Positions 52,463-63,085 of a DNA stretch of 64,000 bases are shown one piece after another (position 1 is the first letter of the stretch; each line of letters opens with the position of its first letter). This DNA is from Mycobacterium botniense (GTDB lineage: Bacteria; Actinomycetota; Actinomycetes; Mycobacteriales; Mycobacteriaceae): assembly GCF_010723305.1 (NCBI RefSeq), contig NZ_BLKW01000002.1, positions 1,116,001 to 1,180,000 of the forward strand, read 5' to 3'. Both the position numbers and the translations under genes were made by a program. The notes under the pieces are model-generated. The model had not been told where the DNA came from, did not search any database, and saw nothing but the letters and a program-made list of their open reading frames with translations.

Positions 52463-53236
52463 TCATCGCCCGGGGCCCGGCGGCCCCGCGAAGGCTTGGG
52501 CGACGCCCAGCCAACGGCGCGCCTCGGCGCCGGTAGCGGTGATGTCAAGGGTGCTGGGCGGGCGCCGCTGGGTAACCAGGAAGCAGAAATCCTCGGCAGA
52601 GCCGGTGATCCGCTGGGTCGCGTTTGCCGGTCCCCACGACCAGATGCTGCCGTCAGGTGCCCGGAGCTCGATGCGAAACGGTTCGGCGGGCGGCGTCAGC
52701 CCATTGATGGTGAACGCGTAATCGCGGGTGCGCACACCGAGATGAGCGATCGAGCGCAGCCGCGAGGTAGGGGGCTTGCGGACGCCGAGGGTATCTGCGA
52801 TATCGAGCCCGTGTGCCCAGGTCTCCATTAAGCGCGCGGTGGCCATCGACGCCGCGCTCATCGGCGGGCCGAACCAGGGCAGTTTGCGGCCCTGGGGAAC
52901 CGTGAGCAGCGCGTCGTGCAGGCGGGTACGGGTGCAGCGCCAATCCTCGAGCAGCTGCGTGGGGGGTAATGCGGCAAATTCGTCAGCGCCTGCGTCGACG
53001 AAGCCGCTGGGGTTCACCGATGCGGCCCTCAGCAGCTCGGCGAATCCGCCCGCATCGGTGATTGCGGTGAGCGCCACCCGATCAGTCCACAACAGGTGGC
53101 CTATCTGGTGGGCGATCGTCCAGCCGGGCGCAGGCGTCGGTTCCCTCCAGCGCTCATCGGGTAGCGGCGCGACCAACGCGTCGAGCTCATCGCTTTCGGT
53201 GCGCAGGTCAGCCACGATCGGGGCGCAATCGGTCAC
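52463..53236 (-). CDS. DinB/maleylpyruvate isomerase-like protein, TIGR03084 family (Rv0036c-like)
   Basis: The 257-residue protein has an N-terminal DinB-like four-helix domain (about 8-150) with the conserved [16 protein letters not shown], whose histidines could bind a metal, and a C-terminal beta-rich domain (about 160-257) of the TIGR03084 type. The fold is shared with mycothiol-dependent maleylpyruvate isomerase, so a mycothiol-linked reaction is possible, but the substrate is unknown. It has the same length as M. tuberculosis Rv0036c. It marks the point where gene order departs from that species. Confidence 0.82.
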   Translation of the reverse strand: MTDCAPIVADLRTESDELDALVAPLPDERWREPTPAPGWTIAHQIGHLLWTDRVALTAITDAGGFAELLRAASVNPSGFVDAGADEFAALPPTQLLEDWRCTRTRLHDALLTVPQGRKLPWFGPPMSAASMATARLMETWAHGLDIADTLGVRKPPTSRLRSIAHLGVRTRDYAFTINGLTPPAEPFRIELRAPDGSIWSWGPANATQRITGSAEDFCFLVTQRRPPSTLDITATGAEARRWLGVAQAFAGPPGPGR

Positions 53237-53483
53237 CGGGGTACTTTACGTGGGCCAACGCTGTATCGGGTGTGGGGGCCGCCGCGACATTGATCGAAAC
53301 AAGCCCGGGAAGCGGCGCGCCGATCGTCACCGACGGGGGATACGGCCGGGTGAACCGCCAAGTCTTCTGCGTGATGTGAGGCAACGCTGTGCCCCGTCAC
53401 GCCCCTGAGGTTAACTGCGAAACACACATCGGTCACCGGCCACGCTTGTTCGTCGCCTTGTCGCGGGGTGCCATGATGGTGGG

Positions 53484-54089
53484 GTGGCGCAGCCCGAAGA
53501 CCCCGAGGACTATGTCGCACCGACCGCGCATCGAGTGCGAGCGGGCACATTGTTATTGGCCAGCACCGCTCTGCTCGAGCCGACGTTTCGCCGCAGCGTG
53601 GTCTACATCGTCGAGCACAGCGGCGGCGGCACATTGGGTGTGGTGCTCAACCGGCCCAGCGAGACCGCTGTGTACAACGTCTTGCCGCAGTGGGCCAAGC
53701 TGGCTGCCAAACCGAAAACGATGTTTATCGGGGGGCCGGTGAAACGCGACGCGGCGCTATGTCTGTCGGTGCTGCGGGTGGGCGCCGATCCGCAAGGGGT
53801 ACCGGGTTTGCGGCACGTGTCTGGGCGACTGGCGATGGTCGACCTGGACGCCGACCCCGACGTGATTGCTCCGCTCGTGGAAGGTGTGCGCATATTCGCG
53901 GGTTATTCGGGGTGGACGATCGGACAGCTCGAAGGAGAAATCGAGCGGGACGACTGGATCGTATTGTCGGCCTTGCCATCTGATGTTCTGGCTGAGCCCA
54001 GGACTGATTTGTGGGCACGGGTGCTACGACGGCAGCCGCTGCCGCTTTCGTTGCTGGCCACCCACCCGATCGACATCAGCCGGAACTGA
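53484..54089 (+). CDS. YqgE/AlgH family protein (Rv0038-like)
   Basis: The 201-residue protein has the UPF0301 (YqgE/AlgH) fold with GTLLLASTALLEPTFRRSVV near the N-terminus, GGTLGVVLNRP (about 47-57) and GYSGWTIGQLEGEI (about 139-152). The biochemical role of this widespread family is not known. The GTG at 53484 gives MAQPEDPEDYVAPTAHRV, close to relatives. The upstream gap of 247 nt holds no recognised gene, although M. tuberculosis has a transporter gene (Rv0037c) at this place. Confidence 0.88.
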   Translation: MAQPEDPEDYVAPTAHRVRAGTLLLASTALLEPTFRRSVVYIVEHSGGGTLGVVLNRPSETAVYNVLPQWAKLAAKPKTMFIGGPVKRDAALCLSVLRVGADPQGVPGLRHVSGRLAMVDLDADPDVIAPLVEGVRIFAGYSGWTIGQLEGEIERDDWIVLSALPSDVLAEPRTDLWARVLRRQPLPLSLLATHPIDISRN

Positions 54090-54211
54090 GTCAACGACAG
54101 CCAGACCGCATCGCGGCGGTCAGAGTTCACCGCGCCGACCCGGCCGCTTCGGCCAGGACGCCGACCCTTTCGCAGTGAGCAGCCGGGTACTGCGTGGCGG
54201 AGCTGGCCGTG

Positions 54212-55099
54212 CTACTGCGACGGGGTAACGGCGTTGACGCCCAGTAACCTCAATGAGCGGCTCAGTCCCGCTGCCGCTGGAGCAGGCGGCGCGCCCGGCG
54301 CGGGCGCCGTCACACGGAATCCGGTGAGAATAGCGTTCGTTGCGGGCGCATCAGCGACCGCTTCGGCGATGTCGGTGGTCACCGCCAGCGACACGAGGTA
54401 TCTGTCCGGCGCCGAATCGGCAATGATGTAGCGCCGCGACGTGTTGAGCGTCATGTCGTTCTGACGGTAGGTTCCTTCGATGTTCGAGGACGGGAAACCG
54501 TCGTAGTCAGCCAATGAGGCTCTCGTCGTTCGCCACGCGGGCAGTTGCTGACTGTCGATATAGCCGTGGCTGATAGCTTGTCTCGGGTCGAAGTCGCCGA
54601 TCAATTTGTAGACCACCACCTGAGCATTCGATGTGTACAGGCTCCTGCTGGGCCGTTCCGCGATCACCACAAAGGCGTCCGGGACGTTGGGGTCAGGCAC
54701 CTGCGACCAGCCGGCCGGCATCGGCAATGTGATATCGAGCGCGTTGAAACCTTGTGGCTTTTGCGGCTCCAGTTTGACTCCTTTGGTCTGCAGGTAATCA
54801 CGAAGCGTCCCCGAAGTGGCCGGGACCACTGTCGGCCCGGCCGGCGGTGTTGTGGGAACCGCAGGAGCAGGGGATAAGGACGGATATGGCGTCGTCGGCG
54901 AGGCAGCGCCGGGCCTGCTGCTGGCGGCCGAACCGGGGGTGATCACAGCGGTGGGGGGTACCGTCGTCGGCGTGGGGGTCGGCGGCACCGGCAGCAGAGG
55001 TTCAGCCGAAGCGGTGGTGCCCGCAAAACCGGGGACACCGATCGCCCCGAGGGCCAGCCACGCTGCGAGTACCCGCCAGGCCCGAGCAGTCTTCACCAT
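54212..55099 (-). CDS. mtc28: Proline-rich secreted antigen Mtc28-like (LpqN/LpqT family)
   Basis: The 295-residue protein has a signal peptide (about 1-33; [22 protein letters not shown] is its hydrophobic part, ending ASAEP), a Pro/Thr-rich segment (about 35-95) and a compact domain (about 96-275) related to LpqN/LpqT ([30 protein letters not shown]). No lipobox cysteine is present, so it should be secreted. The family's function is unknown. I prefer the ATG at 55099, preceded by GGGAGG about 10-15 nt upstream, over 55129. It is divergent from leuS. Confidence 0.87.
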   Translation of the reverse strand: MVKTARAWRVLAAWLALGAIGVPGFAGTTASAEPLLPVPPTPTPTTVPPTAVITPGSAASSRPGAASPTTPYPSLSPAPAVPTTPPAGPTVVPATSGTLRDYLQTKGVKLEPQKPQGFNALDITLPMPAGWSQVPDPNVPDAFVVIAERPSRSLYTSNAQVVVYKLIGDFDPRQAISHGYIDSQQLPAWRTTRASLADYDGFPSSNIEGTYRQNDMTLNTSRRYIIADSAPDRYLVSLAVTTDIAEAVADAPATNAILTGFRVTAPAPGAPPAPAAAGLSRSLRLLGVNAVTPSQ

Positions 55100-55284
55100 T
55101 CGCCTCGGTCCTCCCGCTTGAGCTCTCATCGGTCACCAATGCTTAGGCGCTGACTGTAACCGCTGGTCAGCGCCATGCACCAGGTCCGGAACCGAGCTGG
55201 GATGAAGCTCTGACCGCTCTGCAACCCAACCGAGACCAAGTCGTGGCCAGCGAGACGCCCGGCGCCTCCTTATACCCTGTTGAC

Positions 55285-58185
55285 GTGACCGAATCCCGGA
55301 CTGCCGCGCCGACCAGCAACTCCGGCGCCCCAGACGCGGACATCGACGTTCCCCGGCATCGCTACACGGCGGAGCTGGCGGCCCATATCGAACGAACGTG
55401 GCAAGACACGTGGGCTCGCCAAGGGACGTTCCACGTGCCCAACCCCGTCGGCTCGCTGGCGCCGGCAGATGGCTCCGCGGTGCCGGAGCGCAAGCTTTTC
55501 GTGCAGGACATGTTTCCCTATCCCTCGGGAGAGGGGTTGCACGTCGGTCACCCGTTGGGCTACATCGCCACTGACGTTTACGCGCGCTACTTCCGTATGA
55601 CTGGCCATAATGTGCTGCACGCGTTGGGATTTGACGCTTTTGGATTACCCGCGGAACAATACGCAGTGCAGACTGGCACGCACCCGCGTGCGAGGACCGA
55701 GGCCAACATCGCCAATTTCCGGCGCCAACTGGCGCGGCTAGGTTTCGGTCACGACAGTCGGCGAAGCTTCGCGACCACCGATGCCGATTTCTACAAGTGG
55801 ACACAGTGGATCTTCCTGCAGATCTATAACGCGTGGTTCGACGACCGCGCCAACAAGGCGCGTCCGATCAGTGAATTGATAGCCGAATTCGATTCCGGTG
55901 CACGTCGTCTCGACGATGGCCGGGAGTGGGCCACATTATCGCCCGGGGAGCGTGCCGACGTTATCGACAGCCACCGGCTGGTTTACCGAGCGGATTCGAT
56001 GGTGAACTGGTGCCCTGGCCTGGGTACCGTTCTGGCCAACGAGGAAGTGACCGCTGACGGACGCAGCGACCGGGGGAACTTTCCCGTGTTCCGGAAGCGA
56101 TTGCGGCAATGGATGATGCGGATCACCGCTTACGCAGACCGGCTCCTCGACGATCTCGATCTGCTGGACTGGCCGGAGAAGGTCAAGACCATGCAGCGCA
56201 ACTGGATTGGCCGCTCCACCGGAGCTTCGGCCCTGTTTTCAGCGACTACCGCCGAGGGCGCCATCGATATCGAAGTGTTCACCACCAGACCAGACACCAT
56301 GTTCGGTGCCACGTACCTGGTTTTGGCGCCGGAGCACGACCTGGTCGATCGTTTGGTGGCGACTAGCTGGCCCGACGGAGTCGACGAGCGCTGGACATTC
56401 GGCGCTGCCACACCTGCCGACGCTGTCGCTCGGTACCGGCGCGCGATCGCGGCGAAATCCGACCTTGAGCGGCAGGAGTACAAGGAGAAAACCGGGGTCT
56501 TCTTGGGCAGTTACGCCATTAACCCGGCCAACGGCGCACAGCTGCCGATCTTCATCGCCGACTATGTGCTGCTCGGATACGGCACCGGTGCGATCATGGC
56601 GGTTCCCGGGCACGATCAGCGAGACTGGGAGTTCGCTCAGGAGTTCGGGCTGCCGATCGTCGAAGTCATTGCCGGTGGTGATATTTCGCGATCGGCTTAC
56701 GTCGGCGACGGTGTGCTGGTGAACTCCGGGTTCCTCGACGGCATGGATGTGGCTGCGGCCAAGAAGGCGATCACCGCCCGGCTGGAGTCCGAGGGCCGCG
56801 GCCGTGCTCGCGTCGAATACAAGCTGCGGGACTGGCTGTTCGCGCGCCAGCGGTATTGGGGCGAACCATTCCCCATCGTGTACGACAGCGACGGACGTCC
56901 ACACCCGCTGCCCGAATCCGCGCTGCCTGTCGAGTTACCCGACATGCCCGACTATTCACCGGTGCTTTTCGACCCGGACGATGCAGACAGCGAGCCGTCA
57001 CCTCCGCTGGCCAAGGCGACCGACTGGGTGCATGTCGAATTGGACCTTGGCGACGGACTCAAGCGTTACACCCGAGACACCAACGTCATGCCACAATGGG
57101 CGGGCAGTTCCTGGTACGAATTACGCTACACGGATCCGCACAACTCAGAGCGCTTCTGCGCCAAAGAAAACGAAGCCTACTGGATGGGTCCGCGGCCGGC
57201 AGAGCACGGTCCAGACGACCCGGGTGGTGTTGACCTCTACGTCGGTGGTGTCGAGCACGCCGTGTTACACCTGCTGTATTCGCGGTTTTGGCACAAGGTC
57301 CTCTACGACTTGGGTCATGTGAGCTCTCGTGAACCGTATCGCCGGCTGGTCAATCAGGGCTATATCCAGGCGTTCGCCTACGCCGACAGCCGGGGATCCT
57401 ATGTGCCGGCCGAGAAGGTGGTCGAACGTGACGGCAGATTTTTTTATCCCGGCCCCGACGGGGAAATAGAGGTATTTCAGGAATTCGGCAAGATCGGCAA
57501 GAGCCTGAAGAATTCGATATCACCGGACGAGATTTGCGATAACTACGGCGCTGACACGCTGCGGGTCTACGAGATGTCGATGGGGCCGCTAGAGGCCTCG
57601 CGGCCGTGGGCCACCAAGGACGTCGTCGGCGCATTCCGTTTTCTGCAGCGGGTGTGGCGACTGGTGGTCGACGAATACACTGGCCAGACCCGCGTTGATG
57701 ATCACGCGGCTTTAGACGACACCACTGTGCGCCTGCTGCACCGCACCATTGCGGGTGTATCCGACGACTATGCGGCACTGCGTAACAACACCGCGACGGC
57801 TAAGTTGATCGAGTACACCAATCACCTCACCAAAAAGCACCGTAACGCGGTGCCACGGACGGCGGTCGAGCCGTTGGTGCTGATGCTGGCGCCGCTGGCG
57901 CCGCATCTGGCCGAGGAGCTTTGGCAACGGCTGGGCCATACCGGCTCGCTGGCGCACGGCCCGTTTCCGGTGGCCGATCCCACCTACCTGGTTGACGACA
58001 CCGTCGAATATCCTGTGCAGGTCAACGGGAAGGTGCGCAGCCACATCACGGTAGCCGCCGACGCCGGCGCAGACGCCGTGGAAGCAGCCGCGCTCGCCGA
58101 TGAGAAGGTGCAGGGTTTCCTGGCGGGTGCCGCACCGAAACGGGTGATCGTCGTGCCCGGCCGGCTGGTCAACGTGGTTTTGTGA
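55285..58185 (+). CDS. leuS: Leucyl-tRNA synthetase
   Basis: The class Ia synthetase of 966 residues (from the GTG at 55285) has the HIGH-type motif in [10 protein letters not shown], a CP1 editing domain ([29 protein letters not shown]), the KMSKS-type loop [10 protein letters not shown] and a C-terminal anticodon-binding domain. It charges tRNA-Leu, one of which lies at 5902-5984. The frame is open to 55243; I chose 55285 because relatives start there (TESRTAAP...). A TATACC element 8-14 nt before this GTG hints at a leaderless transcript, with no ribosome binding site at either start. Confidence 0.95.
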   Translation: MTESRTAAPTSNSGAPDADIDVPRHRYTAELAAHIERTWQDTWARQGTFHVPNPVGSLAPADGSAVPERKLFVQDMFPYPSGEGLHVGHPLGYIATDVYARYFRMTGHNVLHALGFDAFGLPAEQYAVQTGTHPRARTEANIANFRRQLARLGFGHDSRRSFATTDADFYKWTQWIFLQIYNAWFDDRANKARPISELIAEFDSGARRLDDGREWATLSPGERADVIDSHRLVYRADSMVNWCPGLGTVLANEEVTADGRSDRGNFPVFRKRLRQWMMRITAYADRLLDDLDLLDWPEKVKTMQRNWIGRSTGASALFSATTAEGAIDIEVFTTRPDTMFGATYLVLAPEHDLVDRLVATSWPDGVDERWTFGAATPADAVARYRRAIAAKSDLERQEYKEKTGVFLGSYAINPANGAQLPIFIADYVLLGYGTGAIMAVPGHDQRDWEFAQEFGLPIVEVIAGGDISRSAYVGDGVLVNSGFLDGMDVAAAKKAITARLESEGRGRARVEYKLRDWLFARQRYWGEPFPIVYDSDGRPHPLPESALPVELPDMPDYSPVLFDPDDADSEPSPPLAKATDWVHVELDLGDGLKRYTRDTNVMPQWAGSSWYELRYTDPHNSERFCAKENEAYWMGPRPAEHGPDDPGGVDLYVGGVEHAVLHLLYSRFWHKVLYDLGHVSSREPYRRLVNQGYIQAFAYADSRGSYVPAEKVVERDGRFFYPGPDGEIEVFQEFGKIGKSLKNSISPDEICDNYGADTLRVYEMSMGPLEASRPWATKDVVGAFRFLQRVWRLVVDEYTGQTRVDDHAALDDTTVRLLHRTIAGVSDDYAALRNNTATAKLIEYTNHLTKKHRNAVPRTAVEPLVLMLAPLAPHLAEELWQRLGHTGSLAHGPFPVADPTYLVDDTVEYPVQVNGKVRSHITVAADAGADAVEAAALADEKVQGFLAGAAPKRVIVVPGRLVNVVL

Positions 58186-58267
58186 TACGTCGTCGTGGTG
58201 GTGCGAATAACGCGGTTAGGGGTCGGTCTCAGTCCCGCATCGCCGCCAGGTTGACCTGGTGTGGCCG

Positions 58268-58936
58268 TCACACGGCAGGGCGGACCACAACTTCGTGGAT
58301 ATCTCCATCAGGCGGTGTTTTCAGCACACCGGCCACCACTGCGGCCACGGTCTCGGGCCGCAGGAATTTCCCCGGCTCGTACTCGCCGCCCTCGTAGGCG
58401 ACCAGTTCGCGCTGCATATCGGTAGCGGTGCGGCCGGGGTACACCGTGGTGACCCGCAATGCCGGCTCGTCGTCACGCAGGGCGTCAGCGAAGGCGCGTA
58501 ACGCGAACTTACTGGCCGAGTAACAGGCCATACCCGGCGACACTCTGCGCCCGGATCCGGAATTGATGAACACGACATGACCGTGCGCCCGCCGCAGGGC
58601 CGGCAGCAGCGCCAATGTCAGTGCAACCGCCCCGAATACGTTCACGTCGAAGGTGACCCGCCAGTCGTTGATGTCAGTCTCGGCGACACGGCCCGGTCTC
58701 GACACCCCGGCGTTGTGCACCAGAACGTCGAGTTCGGAAACGGTTGCGGCGACAGCCTGTGTCGCGGCAGCGTCGGCTAGGTCCAGCCTCAAGGCGGTGG
58801 CACCAAGCCGCCTGCTGACAGCGTCGAGCCCGGGCGACGGTCGGCCGGCCAGCAGCAGTGTGTGTGTCGGCGCCAGGGCAGCGGCGATCGCCGAACCGAT
58901 GCCGCGGCCGGCGCCGGTGATTAGTGCGGTCGGCAT
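58268..58936 (-). CDS. Short-chain dehydrogenase/reductase
   Basis: The 222-residue classical SDR has the nucleotide-binding TGAGRGIG (residues 7-14), the NAG motif (VHNAGVS), catalytic Ser in INSGSG and YSASK as the Tyr/Lys pair. It probably uses NAD(P)H to reduce a carbonyl or oxidise an alcohol; the substrate cannot be told. The frame is open to 58993, but the fold starts at the ATG at 58936 (MPTALITGAG). It is convergent with leuS, with 82 nt between them. Confidence 0.9.
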   Translation of the reverse strand: MPTALITGAGRGIGSAIAAALAPTHTLLLAGRPSPGLDAVSRRLGATALRLDLADAAATQAVAATVSELDVLVHNAGVSRPGRVAETDINDWRVTFDVNVFGAVALTLALLPALRRAHGHVVFINSGSGRRVSPGMACYSASKFALRAFADALRDDEPALRVTTVYPGRTATDMQRELVAYEGGEYEPGKFLRPETVAAVVAGVLKTPPDGDIHEVVVRPAV

Positions 58937-59090
58937 GACTGCCAGCTTAGGACGGTCGCGCGCCGACCACCGTGACAGCGCGGGTAAACGCACACGTCAA
59001 AACTGTTTTCGCCGGTGCTGATCCGCCGCGAACCGGATGGTCCGGTCGGTGATGAATAAGCGCCGGGGTATCTCTTTGTCGGAGAAGATT

Positions 59091-59588
59091 TCACGCACGC
59101 TCGTGGTGGGAGCTAGCCGAACTGGTCGCGGGTTCTCCGCACGCCAGTCGCTCCAGCGGGCCCAACGCTTTCATCAGCGTTTCCAAGTCCGATTCGGGTA
59201 GTTGGTTGAGCATTGTCGCCAGGGCAGCCCGCCGATTGTCGAGCGACTCGGCGAGGATAGAGCGACCACGCGGAGTGATGTCAACCAGTACGGCCCGCAG
59301 GTCTGAGGGGTCACGCGAGCGTTTCACCAGTCCGATCTTCTCCAGCCGGCGGATCGCGACCGTGGTGGTTGGGGTTCGGACCCGTTCGTGTGCAGCCAGG
59401 TCGGTCATCCGGATCGGACCCTGCTCGAGCAATGTGACCAGGATCGACAATTGCGCCAGAGTCAGATCCCCGGCCATAGCGCCGCTGGGGTCTCCGCGGC
59501 GTAGGATCGAAAACAGTTTGGCCAGCGTGCGGTGGAGACCCTCCGCCAACTCCCTCACTTCTGGCGCGATGGCATCACTGTCCACCAT
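59091..59588 (-). CDS. MarR-family transcriptional regulator (Rv0042c-like)
   Basis: The 165-residue protein has a MarR winged helix-turn-helix (about 40-110; MTDLAAHERVRTPTTTVAIR recognition region; RSRDPSDLRAVLVDITPRG wing) flanked by dimerisation helices. Members repress nearby genes and release DNA on binding small phenolic or other ligands. Likely targets are the adjacent SDR gene downstream or its own promoter; this is inferred. A gap of 154 nt separates it from the SDR gene. Confidence 0.88.
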   Translation of the reverse strand: MVDSDAIAPEVRELAEGLHRTLAKLFSILRRGDPSGAMAGDLTLAQLSILVTLLEQGPIRMTDLAAHERVRTPTTTVAIRRLEKIGLVKRSRDPSDLRAVLVDITPRGRSILAESLDNRRAALATMLNQLPESDLETLMKALGPLERLACGEPATSSASSHHERA

Positions 59589-59643
59589 AATTCGGCAGTC
59601 TAACCTGGCTCACCCTCGGCAAACCGCAATATCGTGTAAACAG

Positions 59644-60393
59644 TCAAAGTACTTGGGACAAGAACCGCTGCAGCCGCTCCGTTTGCGCAGCTTCGAATAT
59701 CTGGTCTGGCGGCCCGGTTTCCACTACCTTGCCGTGATCCATGAACACAACGGCGTCTGACGCCGAGCGGGCAAATCCCATTTCGTGCGTGACGACCAGC
59801 ATCGTCATCCCATCGGCGCCGAGTTCGGCCATCAGTTCCAGGATGTCTTTGACCATCTCAGGATCGAGCGCCGAAGTCGCCTCATCGAACAGCATCACCT
59901 GGGGTGACATCGCAAGAGCGCGGGCGATGGCGACCCGTTGCTGCTGACCACCCGACAGCGCCCCGGGTCGGGCATCGGCCTTGTGTTTGAGTCCGACCCG
60001 GTCCAGTTGCGCCAGCGCCAGTTCCCGGGCGGCGTCCGCAGATAAGCGTTTCAGCTTGCGCGGTGCCAGCATGACGTTGTCCAGCACGCTGCGGTGCGGA
60101 AACAGGTTGAACTGCTGAAAGACCATGCCGATACGTTGGCGAAGGTGGTCGGGGTTGTCGCGCAGCACCGAGCGACCGTCGAGCAGGATGTCGCCGCTAT
60201 CGGGCTCATAGAGACGGTTGAGCGTGCGCAGCAACGTCGACTTACCTGAACCCGAGGGGCCGATCACGGCCACGGTGTCGCCCGCCGGCACATCGATGTC
60301 GACACCGCGAAGTACCGTATGTTTGCCGAACGCTAGATGAATGCTTTTGCCCGCGAGTGACACTGGCTTGCGGCGGGCAACCTCGGTCATCAT
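59644..60393 (-). CDS. Amino-acid ABC transporter ATP-binding protein (GlnQ-like)
   Basis: The 249-residue ABC ATPase has Walker A GPSGSGKST, the Q-loop FQQFNLFPHRS, signature LSGGQQQRVAIARAL, Walker B VMLFDEATSALD and the H-loop VVTHEM. The sequence is of the polar amino acid uptake type (HisP/GlnQ). Its start overlaps the end of the binding protein-permease gene (ATGA, 60390-60393), so the two make one transporter. Substrate is probably glutamine, glutamate or another polar amino acid. Confidence 0.9.
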   Translation of the reverse strand: MMTEVARRKPVSLAGKSIHLAFGKHTVLRGVDIDVPAGDTVAVIGPSGSGKSTLLRTLNRLYEPDSGDILLDGRSVLRDNPDHLRQRIGMVFQQFNLFPHRSVLDNVMLAPRKLKRLSADAARELALAQLDRVGLKHKADARPGALSGGQQQRVAIARALAMSPQVMLFDEATSALDPEMVKDILELMAELGADGMTMLVVTHEMGFARSASDAVVFMDHGKVVETGPPDQIFEAAQTERLQRFLSQVL

Positions 60394-62195
60394 GTCATCT
60401 CCTGACCAGACGTCGACGTGATCAAATCGAACGTCTCCTCCGGCTCAGCAAAGGTACGGCCCCGGCGAAGGCGCGCGTCGATGACGTTGACCAGATGGGT
60501 CAGCGGGATCGTCAACATCAGGTAGAAGACACCGGCGGCAACCAGTGGCGACAGGCTACCGGTCTGGGCGTTGAGGTCACGGCCGATCTGAAACAGCTCG
60601 CGCTGCCCGGCGATGAGCCCCAGGAAGTACACCAGCGCAGAGCCCTTCAGCAGTGCGATGACCTGGTTGACCAGTGCGGGCAGCACTCGGCGGATCCCCT
60701 GCGGTATCACCACGAGCCGCATCGCGGCCGGGTAGCTAAACCCCAGTGCGCGAGAGGCTTCGAGCTGTCCCGGCTCGACGCTTTGGATCCCGGACCGAAA
60801 GATTTCGCCGACGTATGCCGCAGAGGTCAATCCCAGCGCGGCGATTCCGAGCGGGTACGGGTTGTTGGCAGTCAAGCCACCCACCAATGGGCCGACGCCG
60901 AGCCCGATCAGCAGGATGATCACCACCTCGGGCAGGCCGCGGAAGATATCGGTGTAGACCCGGGCCGGCCAGCGCAGCCAGCGGGAATGGGACAGCCCGG
61001 CGATCGCCAGCAGCATGCCCAACACCAACCCGATCACGCTGGCGCTGACGGTGAGGATCAGTGTGTTGGGCAGCCCGGTGGTGAACAGCAGCGGAATTGC
61101 TTGTTTGTACAGGCTCCAGTCGAAGAACGAATCCCGTAGCTGGTCCAGCGTGGACTTGGCCGGTGCGGGCTCATCGACCGCCCGGTGGTGACGTGCGGCG
61201 ATCGTGGCGAAATTGGGCAGATGCGGAGTCAGGGCCGCTTTGGAGCCGGGTCGCCAGCCTGGCGGCAGCGGCCGGGGGACCCAGTCGGTGTAGAGCTGCG
61301 ACCAGGTGCCATCGGCGATGACGGCATCCAGTCCCGAATTGAGGGCCTCGATGAGCGGACGGTTTTCTTTAGCGACCGCATACGCCACATAATTGCCCGT
61401 GCTGAAGGTGTGCGCGACGATCGCGGTCGGATCCCCGGGGTGTACTGCGTTCAGTGCTTCCAGAGCCGGTGCTACCCACGCGTCAACCTGGCGGGTTTTC
61501 AGGCTGGCGTAGACGGTGGTGAAGTCGGGGAACTTCACCGGCTGCAGGTGCAGGTTGTCGACGACATAGGCATCTTCCACGGTGCCCTGAACGACACCGA
61601 TCCGCTGTCCATGGGTGAGGTCGTCGAAACTGGTGATCGCGGAACCGGCCGGCACGACCAGCGAGAAATATCCGAAGTCATAACCGTTGGTGAACCCAAC
61701 CGTGCGCCGGCGCGCTTCTGTGGCGGTGATCGAGGCGGAGCCGACGTCGAAGCGTCGTGACGCCACCTGGGCGAGCAGCCCGGAAAAATCGGTGCCGAGG
61801 AAATTGACGTGCAGGCCGAGCTTACGGGCGATAGCTCGCAGCAGCTCGTTGTCGAAACCCGTGAACTGCCCGGTGGCGTTAACGCACGTGGTGGGTGGCG
61901 CTTGCGAGAGGGTGCCGACCGTCAGGGTGCCGGGCGTGCGCAGCCCCAACGCGCCGATGTCCACCGAACTCAGTGGTTTGACCTCAGCGGTCGTGTATTT
62001 GTCCTCGTGCGGGCGAGTGGCAGTGGCCAGTTTTCTGGGCAGCGCGGTCGCGCCCTCGATACCGGGTGGGGAGCATTGATCGATATCTGCTGCCGCGGGC
62101 GGAGCCGGCGCCAGGCCGCAGACCATGAGGATCGTTGCGGCCACCGCTAGCGCTTTTCCGCCGAAGTGGCGGTGCTCGCCGACTTTGAGGGTCAT
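60390..62195 (-). CDS. Fused solute-binding protein and permease of an amino-acid ABC transporter
   Basis: The 601-residue protein joins parts that are usually separate. A signal peptide (about 1-37, ending PAAADI) is followed by an SBP_bac_3 solute-binding domain (about 60-300; GTLTVGTLSQAPPT, GQFTGFDNELLRAIARKLG). A permease with about 5-6 transmembrane helices (about 355-580) carries the EAA loop EASRALGFSYPAAMRLVVIP that docks the ATPase. The binding domain would be tethered outside the membrane. The frame is open to 62243; I chose the ATG at 62195, which starts the signal peptide. The ATPase follows with a 4-nt overlap. Confidence 0.87.
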   Translation of the reverse strand: MTLKVGEHRHFGGKALAVAATILMVCGLAPAPPAAADIDQCSPPGIEGATALPRKLATATRPHEDKYTTAEVKPLSSVDIGALGLRTPGTLTVGTLSQAPPTTCVNATGQFTGFDNELLRAIARKLGLHVNFLGTDFSGLLAQVASRRFDVGSASITATEARRRTVGFTNGYDFGYFSLVVPAGSAITSFDDLTHGQRIGVVQGTVEDAYVVDNLHLQPVKFPDFTTVYASLKTRQVDAWVAPALEALNAVHPGDPTAIVAHTFSTGNYVAYAVAKENRPLIEALNSGLDAVIADGTWSQLYTDWVPRPLPPGWRPGSKAALTPHLPNFATIAARHHRAVDEPAPAKSTLDQLRDSFFDWSLYKQAIPLLFTTGLPNTLILTVSASVIGLVLGMLLAIAGLSHSRWLRWPARVYTDIFRGLPEVVIILLIGLGVGPLVGGLTANNPYPLGIAALGLTSAAYVGEIFRSGIQSVEPGQLEASRALGFSYPAAMRLVVIPQGIRRVLPALVNQVIALLKGSALVYFLGLIAGQRELFQIGRDLNAQTGSLSPLVAAGVFYLMLTIPLTHLVNVIDARLRRGRTFAEPEETFDLITSTSGQEMT

Positions 62196-62255
62196 AACCG
62201 TTAAGGTATCCGCCGACAGGCCGATCGGCCTGTCGGTCAACACCTCGTGTACGCG

Positions 62256-62960
62256 TTAATCCCCGGGTGGCAACCGCGTGGCTGAAGAACCCGCGTCGAT
62301 GCACTCGGGTGGGCTGAACACTCCGCGACGGATCAACTCGGCCAGCATGGTCTGGGCCATCAAATCGGAGCGGGCAATACATGCGGCCCGCGCCGCTTCT
62401 GGTTCACGTCGGTGGATGGCGGCGGTTTCTTCTTCGTAGAACGGCAGCATTTCGTCGCGGCTGTTTTGGTAGGTCACCCAGAAGACGCGGGGGACAAAGC
62501 TTTGCGACGCGCGGATAGCCGCATGCAGCCGCGGGCCCGCGTACTCGTCGTTTATCGTGCGCCGGTATTCGTCGGCGACGTCAAAGAAGGTCCGGGATTC
62601 TCTCGAGGCGCGCAAGGAGCGCATAAGCGCGCCGAGCTGACCCAGGATCCGCGGGGTGGGATTGACCGCCGCGCGTGCTGAGGCGATGCCGTTGAGTAGA
62701 CCGTCGAGTTCGTAATGTTCCCGCACAGTGGCCTCGTCGAACCGCTCGACGAAGGCACCGCGGTGATAGCGGAGAGACACAATACCGTCGTGCTCGAGTT
62801 GGACAAGGGCCTCTTGGATGGGGACCCGGCTGACCCCTAGACGGGTCGCGATCTCGTTACGGTCGACCCGATCACCGGTGCGCAACTTTCCCGTCAGCAC
62901 CAGGCTGAGAATGTGCGAGACGATCAGGTCTTTTTCTTTAACTCCGTACTTTTTTGGCAT
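62256..62960 (-). CDS. GntR-family regulator (Rv0043c-like)
   Basis: The 234-residue protein has a GntR winged helix-turn-helix (about 10-75; [20 protein letters not shown]) and a C-terminal helical effector domain of the FadR/FCD type (about 85-215). Histidine and acidic residues that might bind a metal or organic acid lie at [15 protein letters not shown] and in later helices. It is directly upstream of the ABC transporter genes on the same strand, so it may regulate them (inferred). The start at 62960 gives [17 protein letters not shown]. Confidence 0.88.
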   Translation of the reverse strand: MPKKYGVKEKDLIVSHILSLVLTGKLRTGDRVDRNEIATRLGVSRVPIQEALVQLEHDGIVSLRYHRGAFVERFDEATVREHYELDGLLNGIASARAAVNPTPRILGQLGALMRSLRASRESRTFFDVADEYRRTINDEYAGPRLHAAIRASQSFVPRVFWVTYQNSRDEMLPFYEEETAAIHRREPEAARAACIARSDLMAQTMLAELIRRGVFSPPECIDAGSSATRLPPGD

Positions 62961-63085
62961 CGCTGTCTTTCAGCCCGATTCCACAATCGGCGCTGGCAGT
63001 TTCTCACGGAGCATGCCGGATCGTGCTGTGTTTGAGTCGCGGCACCGAAATTTTTCGGCCACACCTCGGTCGGCAATCTGGGGCC

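Noticed and set aside
53237..53483. Remnant of an SDR or transporter gene before yqgE (a frame containing ETSPGSGAPIVTDGGYG)
   Set aside because: The stretch is too short, lacks the rest of either family and could be chance in GC-rich DNA.
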